Source of the DNA: Planctomycetaceae bacterium
Lineage (GTDB): Bacteria > Planctomycetota > Planctomycetia > Pirellulales > Pirellulaceae
NCBI GenBank assembly: GCA_003455945.1
Contig: DMPQ01000266.1
Location: 5,041 to 22,186 of the forward strand
Length of the DNA stretch: 17,146 bases
Direction of reading: 5' to 3'
Shown: piece by piece, positions 14,479-17,146 of the stretch
Layout: every line of letters begins with the position of its first letter
Position numbering within the stretch: position 1 is the first letter of the stretch
Made by a program: the position numbers and the translations under genes
The notes under the pieces: generated by a model
Databases searched by the model: none
The model's input: only the letters and a program-made list of their open reading frames with translations
What the model was told of the DNA's origin: nothing

Positions 14479-15465
14479 TCAGGCCGCCGGAGCCATCTTC
14501 GACAGCCGGATTCGACCGTCGTGGTGGACCGTCGCGAGCAGCAGTCCGTCGGGATGCAGATCGAGATCGCGCGCGGTGTTGTTCAGGTTGAAGGCGTGGA
14601 ACTCGTCCTTCTCTCCCGCCTTCCAGAACATCAGCCAGCCCCCTCCCTGCCCTCCGGTCGCGGCGACGACGAAGTTCTCCGGGTGCCAGACGACTCCCCA
14701 CGCCTTCCCCTGCGTTCCCGCCTTCGAGAGATGAGCGACGCTTTCGGCCGCACTCGCCCAGTCGATGACGGCGATCGCCGGATTGCCGACTCCCGCGAAC
14801 GCGTTGCTGACGTTCGTGATCCCTCCCCCTGCCAGCTTCTCGCCGGTCGGGTCGAAGGTCAGACAATACGGCCCGCCGTAATCGGCCATGAAGCCGGCGT
14901 CGTACTTGTGGAGCGTCGGCATCACGAACTCGCGCTGCAGCTCGCCCGAAGCGACCGACCACTGGCGGAACTTCGCCGTCAGGTCTCCCGCCACGATGCT
15001 CTCGCCGTCCGGATGGAACGCCACGTGGTAGACGTGCCGTTCATGTCCGGTCAGCTCGCGAACGAGCGAACCGTCGGCGGCGGACCACAGACGGACCGCC
15101 AGGTCGTTCCCGCAGGTGGCGATCAGCGATCGGTCGGGCGAGAGGGCGACGGCGCGGATCCACCCATGGTGCGCGTCGACGACGCGAATCGCCGCCGGAG
15201 CCTCTCCGTCCGTCGGCCACCAGATCAGCCGACCGTCGTAGCCGCCGGTGACGACGACCTCGTCCGTCGGAAAGACGATTCCGCGAACCCACGCCTCGGT
15301 CGGGTAGGCGACCTTCGAGTCATCGGTCAGACGAAACCGCCAGACCTGAAAGTCCTCGCTACCGACGAACAGCAGTTCGCCTGACGGATGAAATCGCCCC
15401 GAGATCAACGATCGCTCGTGCGCGATCTCCTTGGCGATGTGGACGGCAGTCGGTTCGGCGGTCAT
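14479..15465 (-). CDS. WD40-repeat beta-propeller protein, probably cytoplasmic
   Basis: The product has 328 residues and no signal peptide. It consists of about seven WD40-type repeats, each ending in a tryptophan-containing strand: DFQVWRFRL, GRLIWWPTDGE, LAVRLWSAADGS, TAKFRQWSVASGE, IAVIDWASAAE, WLMFWKAGE and the final GRIRLSKM. Seven blades would close a single propeller. WD40 propellers are scaffolds for protein-protein contacts rather than enzymes, and the partner is not indicated. The frame stays open far upstream through the neighbouring gene, but that extension is arginine-rich shadow sequence. The ATG at 15465 begins a plausible N-terminus (MTAEPTAVHIAKEIAHERSL) and has GGAG seven bases upstream. 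It follows the DUF1080 gene by 134 bp on the same strand and is the only one of this three-gene run not predicted to be exported. Confidence 0.87.
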   Translation of the reverse strand: MTAEPTAVHIAKEIAHERSLISGRFHPSGELLFVGSEDFQVWRFRLTDDSKVAYPTEAWVRGIVFPTDEVVVTGGYDGRLIWWPTDGEAPAAIRVVDAHHGWIRAVALSPDRSLIATCGNDLAVRLWSAADGSLVRELTGHERHVYHVAFHPDGESIVAGDLTAKFRQWSVASGELQREFVMPTLHKYDAGFMADYGGPYCLTFDPTGEKLAGGGITNVSNAFAGVGNPAIAVIDWASAAESVAHLSKAGTQGKAWGVVWHPENFVVAATGGQGGGWLMFWKAGEKDEFHAFNLNNTARDLDLHPDGLLLATVHHDGRIRLSKMAPAA

Positions 15466-15472
15466 CGCGAAG

Positions 15473-15476
15473 CTCC
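15473..15476 (-). promoter_or_regulatory. Ribosome-binding site of the WD40 gene
   Basis: GGAG on the minus strand, seven bases before the ATG at 15465, selects this start over the much longer open frame. Confidence 0.5.
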
Positions 15477-15520
15477 GAGAGGTGGGAAGGTGGAGCGCGA
15501 ACGTCGGGCGGGGAACGAGA

Positions 15521-15542
15521 GGGGGCGTTGGGGATCGCCCCC
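15521..15542. terminator. GC-rich hairpin between the DUF1080 and WD40 genes
   Basis: GGGGGCG (15521-15527) and CGCCCCC (15536-15542) form a 7-bp all-GC stem with an 8-nt loop. It lies 57 bp after the DUF1080 stop on the minus strand. It may terminate or attenuate the transcript before the WD40 gene. No T-run follows it. Confidence 0.35.
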
Positions 15543-15599
15543 CGAATCGTTCGGAAAGTCGAGGTGTTTCGGGCAGGAGGCTGCGAGACTCGATTCGGA

Positions 15600-16403
15600 C
15601 TACGGCTCGAGGACCAGAATCTCGACCGAGCGGAAGTCGACCGGATGCGATTCGCTCTGCAGCGAGATGGTGCCGGACGAGAGCTGAATCGTTCCGGCCT
15701 TCTCGGCCAGGCTCTTCGCGTGACCGTCTCGCTCGTCGAGCTGCGGCTCGCGATATTCGAGCACGACCTGATCGTCGATCTTGTGCCGGATCACCTCGTT
15801 GCCGCGCACCTCGATCTCGACCGTCACCCAATCGTCGCCGTGATACGTCTTGCTCTTCGAGCTGGTGCAGTGACGGGTAACGAGCTCGCCGTCCATGACG
15901 ACGTTGGTGCCGGGGGTACAGAGATTGGCGGTCGTCCGCTCGCCCGAACCCAGACCGCCGAGCAACTGCACTTCGATCGACGCCGGAAAGTCCTGATCGA
16001 GCGTCATCGTCTCGGGGCTCTCGCCGTGGACCATGACGCCGCTGTTGCGAGTCGCCCAACCGGGACCGCCGGGGCACTGATCGCCGACGAACCTGTACGT
16101 GACTCGAAACCGGTAGTGCGAAAACGTCTCGTTCAGGAACAGATGACCGAAGCGTTCGTCGAAGGTGTCGTAGGCGTCGTACCGGACCTTCAGCAGGCCA
16201 TCCTCGACTCGGAACGTGTTGCCGAAATTCTCTCCCGCCGCGTGGTGTCGGATCTTCGGCGTCCAGCCTTCCAGCGAACGGCCGTCGAAGAGCGAACGCC
16301 AGTTTTCCTCCTGGCGTCCGAAGACAGGAAGCGAAACGAGCGGCGAGGCGAGGGCGACGGTGCCGAGAGCGGCGACCGATCGAAGCATCCGGCGGCGGTC
16401 CAT
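15600..16403 (-). CDS. Tat-exported DUF1080 / 3-keto-disaccharide hydrolase-family protein
   Basis: The product has 267 residues. The N-terminus MDRRRMLRSVAALGTVALASPLVSLPVFG has a DRRRMLR block close to the twin-arginine consensus (S/T)RRxFLK, then a hydrophobic stretch, so Tat export of a folded protein is likely. The body is the DUF1080 fold, a concanavalin-like beta-sandwich: WRSLFDGRSLEGWTPK, FRVEDGLLKVRYD, FRVTYRF, NSGVMVHGESPETM, PASIEVQLLGG, WVTVEIEVRGNEVIRHKIDDQVVLEY and the closing GTISLQSESHPVDFRSVEIL. Some members hydrolyse 3-keto-glycosides such as 3-keto-trehalose; many planctomycete members are untested. The frame continues to 16505, but the Tat motif argues for the ATG at 16403, although its ribosome-binding site is weak. 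The upstream neighbour is a secreted Dabb protein, 129 bp away. Confidence 0.85.
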   Translation of the reverse strand: MDRRRMLRSVAALGTVALASPLVSLPVFGRQEENWRSLFDGRSLEGWTPKIRHHAAGENFGNTFRVEDGLLKVRYDAYDTFDERFGHLFLNETFSHYRFRVTYRFVGDQCPGGPGWATRNSGVMVHGESPETMTLDQDFPASIEVQLLGGLGSGERTTANLCTPGTNVVMDGELVTRHCTSSKSKTYHGDDWVTVEIEVRGNEVIRHKIDDQVVLEYREPQLDERDGHAKSLAEKAGTIQLSSGTISLQSESHPVDFRSVEILVLEP

Positions 16404-16472
16404 GAGACGGATTCCGAGGAAGGAGTGGGGCGAGCGATCAGCGTGACGACGAAGCAGGAAGCGTGGACTCGA

Positions 16473-16502
16473 AGGAGCCGGCTGCGAAGCCGGCCGGCTC
16501 CT
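16473..16502. repeat. Palindromic element between the Dabb and DUF1080 genes
   Basis: Outer arms AGGAGCCGGC (16473-16482) and GCCGGCTCCT (16493-16502) form a perfect 10-bp stem. An alternative inner fold pairs GCCGGCT (16477-16483) with AGCCGGC (16488-16494) around a GCGA tetraloop; the two cannot form together. It lies 30 bp after the Dabb stop on the minus strand, a terminator or REP-like position. Its edge sequence recurs at 17108-17122. Confidence 0.45.
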
Positions 16503-16532
16503 CAAATCGCGATGTCGAGACGATCGCGCCGC

Positions 16533-17060
16533 TCAGCCGCGATCGCCCGACTCGGCATTACCGCCGTCGCGTCCTTCGCGAGCCGCTCCGCCTCGCTGAC
16601 GATCTCCCTGGCGTCGTTCGCGCAGCGGCGTGACGACATACGAGTCGAAGACACGGACCTTCGACCAGAGATGCTTGCTCGTCTCGATGAACTCGAGATG
16701 ACGCGGGTGCGTCTGATAGACGTCGTGCGCTTCCTTGTTGCGGAAGATCAGATTGAGGGCGATCTGCCAGTCCTGTTCGTTCACGTCTCGGTCGAACTCT
16801 TCGCCGATGATCCCGACGCTGAAGTGCACCGTCCCCTCGTGCTCGGTCAGGTACTTGCGACACGCTTCGACCAGCGCCTCGCGATTCGCCGGAGTGTCTT
16901 CGGCGAGGGTGAAGTAGACCATGTGAGCGAGCGGCCGAGGACGTTCCTGCTCTTCCTGGGAAGCGGCAGGAGCAGCCGACTCCTGTGCGATCATCGGGCG
17001 GGAAGCCAGAAAGGCGAAGCCGGCGAGCAGGAGTGCGGCAGCGAAGAACGTACGGCGCAT
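16533..17060 (-). CDS. Secreted Dabb-family (stress-responsive A/B barrel) protein
   Basis: The product has 175 residues with a signal peptide (MRRTFFAAALLLAGFAFLASRPMIAQ). The mature part starts with a short linker rich in Ala, Glu and Gln and then a Dabb domain: LAHMVYFTLAEDTPANREALVEACRKYL, then HFSVGIIGEEFDRDVNEQDWQIALNLIFRNKEAHDVYQTHPRHLEFIETSKHLW, then VRVFDSYVV. The N-terminal histidine-containing strand, the 'sxGxxxxxD' turn and the HPxHxxF motif are family hallmarks. Dabb domains are small ferredoxin-like barrels that usually dimerise. Most members are of unknown function, and planctomycetes carry many with signal peptides. The last ~25 residues are a polar Arg/Gly-rich tail outside the domain. 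The ATG at 17060 has only a distant GGAG (10 bases upstream), but the signal peptide supports it. It leads a minus-strand run with DUF1080 and WD40. Confidence 0.88.
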   Translation of the reverse strand: MRRTFFAAALLLAGFAFLASRPMIAQESAAPAASQEEQERPRPLAHMVYFTLAEDTPANREALVEACRKYLTEHEGTVHFSVGIIGEEFDRDVNEQDWQIALNLIFRNKEAHDVYQTHPRHLEFIETSKHLWSKVRVFDSYVVTPLRERRQGDRQRGGAAREGRDGGNAESGDRG

Positions 17061-17101
17061 GGCGGGAGATCTCCGAGGGAAGACCGGGCATGCCGAACGG
17101 C

Positions 17102-17115
17102 GAGCCTCGAGGCTC
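17102..17115. repeat. 14-bp perfect palindrome upstream of the Dabb gene
   Basis: The 14 bases at 17102-17115 (GAGCCTC joined to its complement GAGGCTC) are their own reverse complement. They are followed on the plus strand by CTCAGAT, resembling the edge of the element at 16473-16502. It may end a gene lying off the right edge, or be part of the Dabb control region. Confidence 0.35.
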
Positions 17116-17146
17116 CTCAGATTCTGACCGCGGCGATCAGCCGATC

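Noticed and set aside
15466..16077. 204-codon upstream extension of the WD40 frame
   Set aside because: It overlaps the DUF1080 gene in another frame and is arginine-rich; the ATG at 15465 has a ribosome-binding site and a plausible N-terminus.
17117..17146. Possible C-terminus of a minus-strand gene (nine codons reading DRLIAAVRI and a stop)
   Set aside because: Too short to support a coding call, although the palindrome just after the stop fits a gene end.

Overview
The window looks like a planctomycete (Planctomycetota) chromosome segment. The DNA is GC-rich. It carries two very large secreted proteins of the PVC-type heme-binding class, each with a beta-propeller, HEAT-like repeats and a C-terminal CxxCH cytochrome module. 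It also has a secreted formylglycine sulfatase, a Tat-exported DUF1080 protein, a secreted Dabb protein and a WD40 protein, a mix typical of that phylum. I see no rRNA, tRNA, CRISPR array, transposase or integrase, and no sign of recent transfer.

Layout. At the left edge is the N-terminus of a RecQ-type helicase (1-138, minus), cut off by the window. After a gene-free stretch of about 520 bp comes a divergent-motif Nramp-family transporter (657-1904, plus). It converges on a run of five minus-strand genes, read from right to left: an exported alpha/beta hydrolase (10169-8673), a sulfatase (8516-6933), a DMT/EamA-type permease (6785-5877), a 1061-residue PVC heme protein (5845-2660) and a PrxQ/Bcp peroxiredoxin (2526-2047). 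A 429-bp divergent region with a short tandem repeat separates this run from the second PVC heme protein (10599-14435, plus, 1278 residues). That gene converges, with only 43 bp between stop codons, on a second minus-strand run: Dabb protein (17060-16533), DUF1080 protein (16403-15600) and WD40 protein (15465-14479).

How the genes may work together. Most products are predicted to be exported and several are linked to carbohydrate or organic-matter turnover. Desulfation (sulfatase), ester cleavage (hydrolase), sugar or alcohol oxidation by propeller-cytochrome proteins, and hydrolysis of oxidised glycosides (DUF1080 family) would make a coherent extracellular chain. This is an inference from families and proximity; no substrate can be read from the sequence. 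The RecQ, Nramp, peroxiredoxin and WD40 genes look like ordinary cytoplasmic or membrane functions.

No obvious undescribed defence or mobile system is visible. The most interesting items are the Nramp protein lacking the canonical metal ligands, the unassigned N-terminal region of the alpha/beta hydrolase, the extra beta-sandwich-like domain in the second PVC protein, nested inverted repeats that fill both convergent gaps, a 14-bp tandem repeat in the divergent region, a shared palindromic motif in two gaps of the right-hand run, and a strong excess of the hexamer CGATCG.
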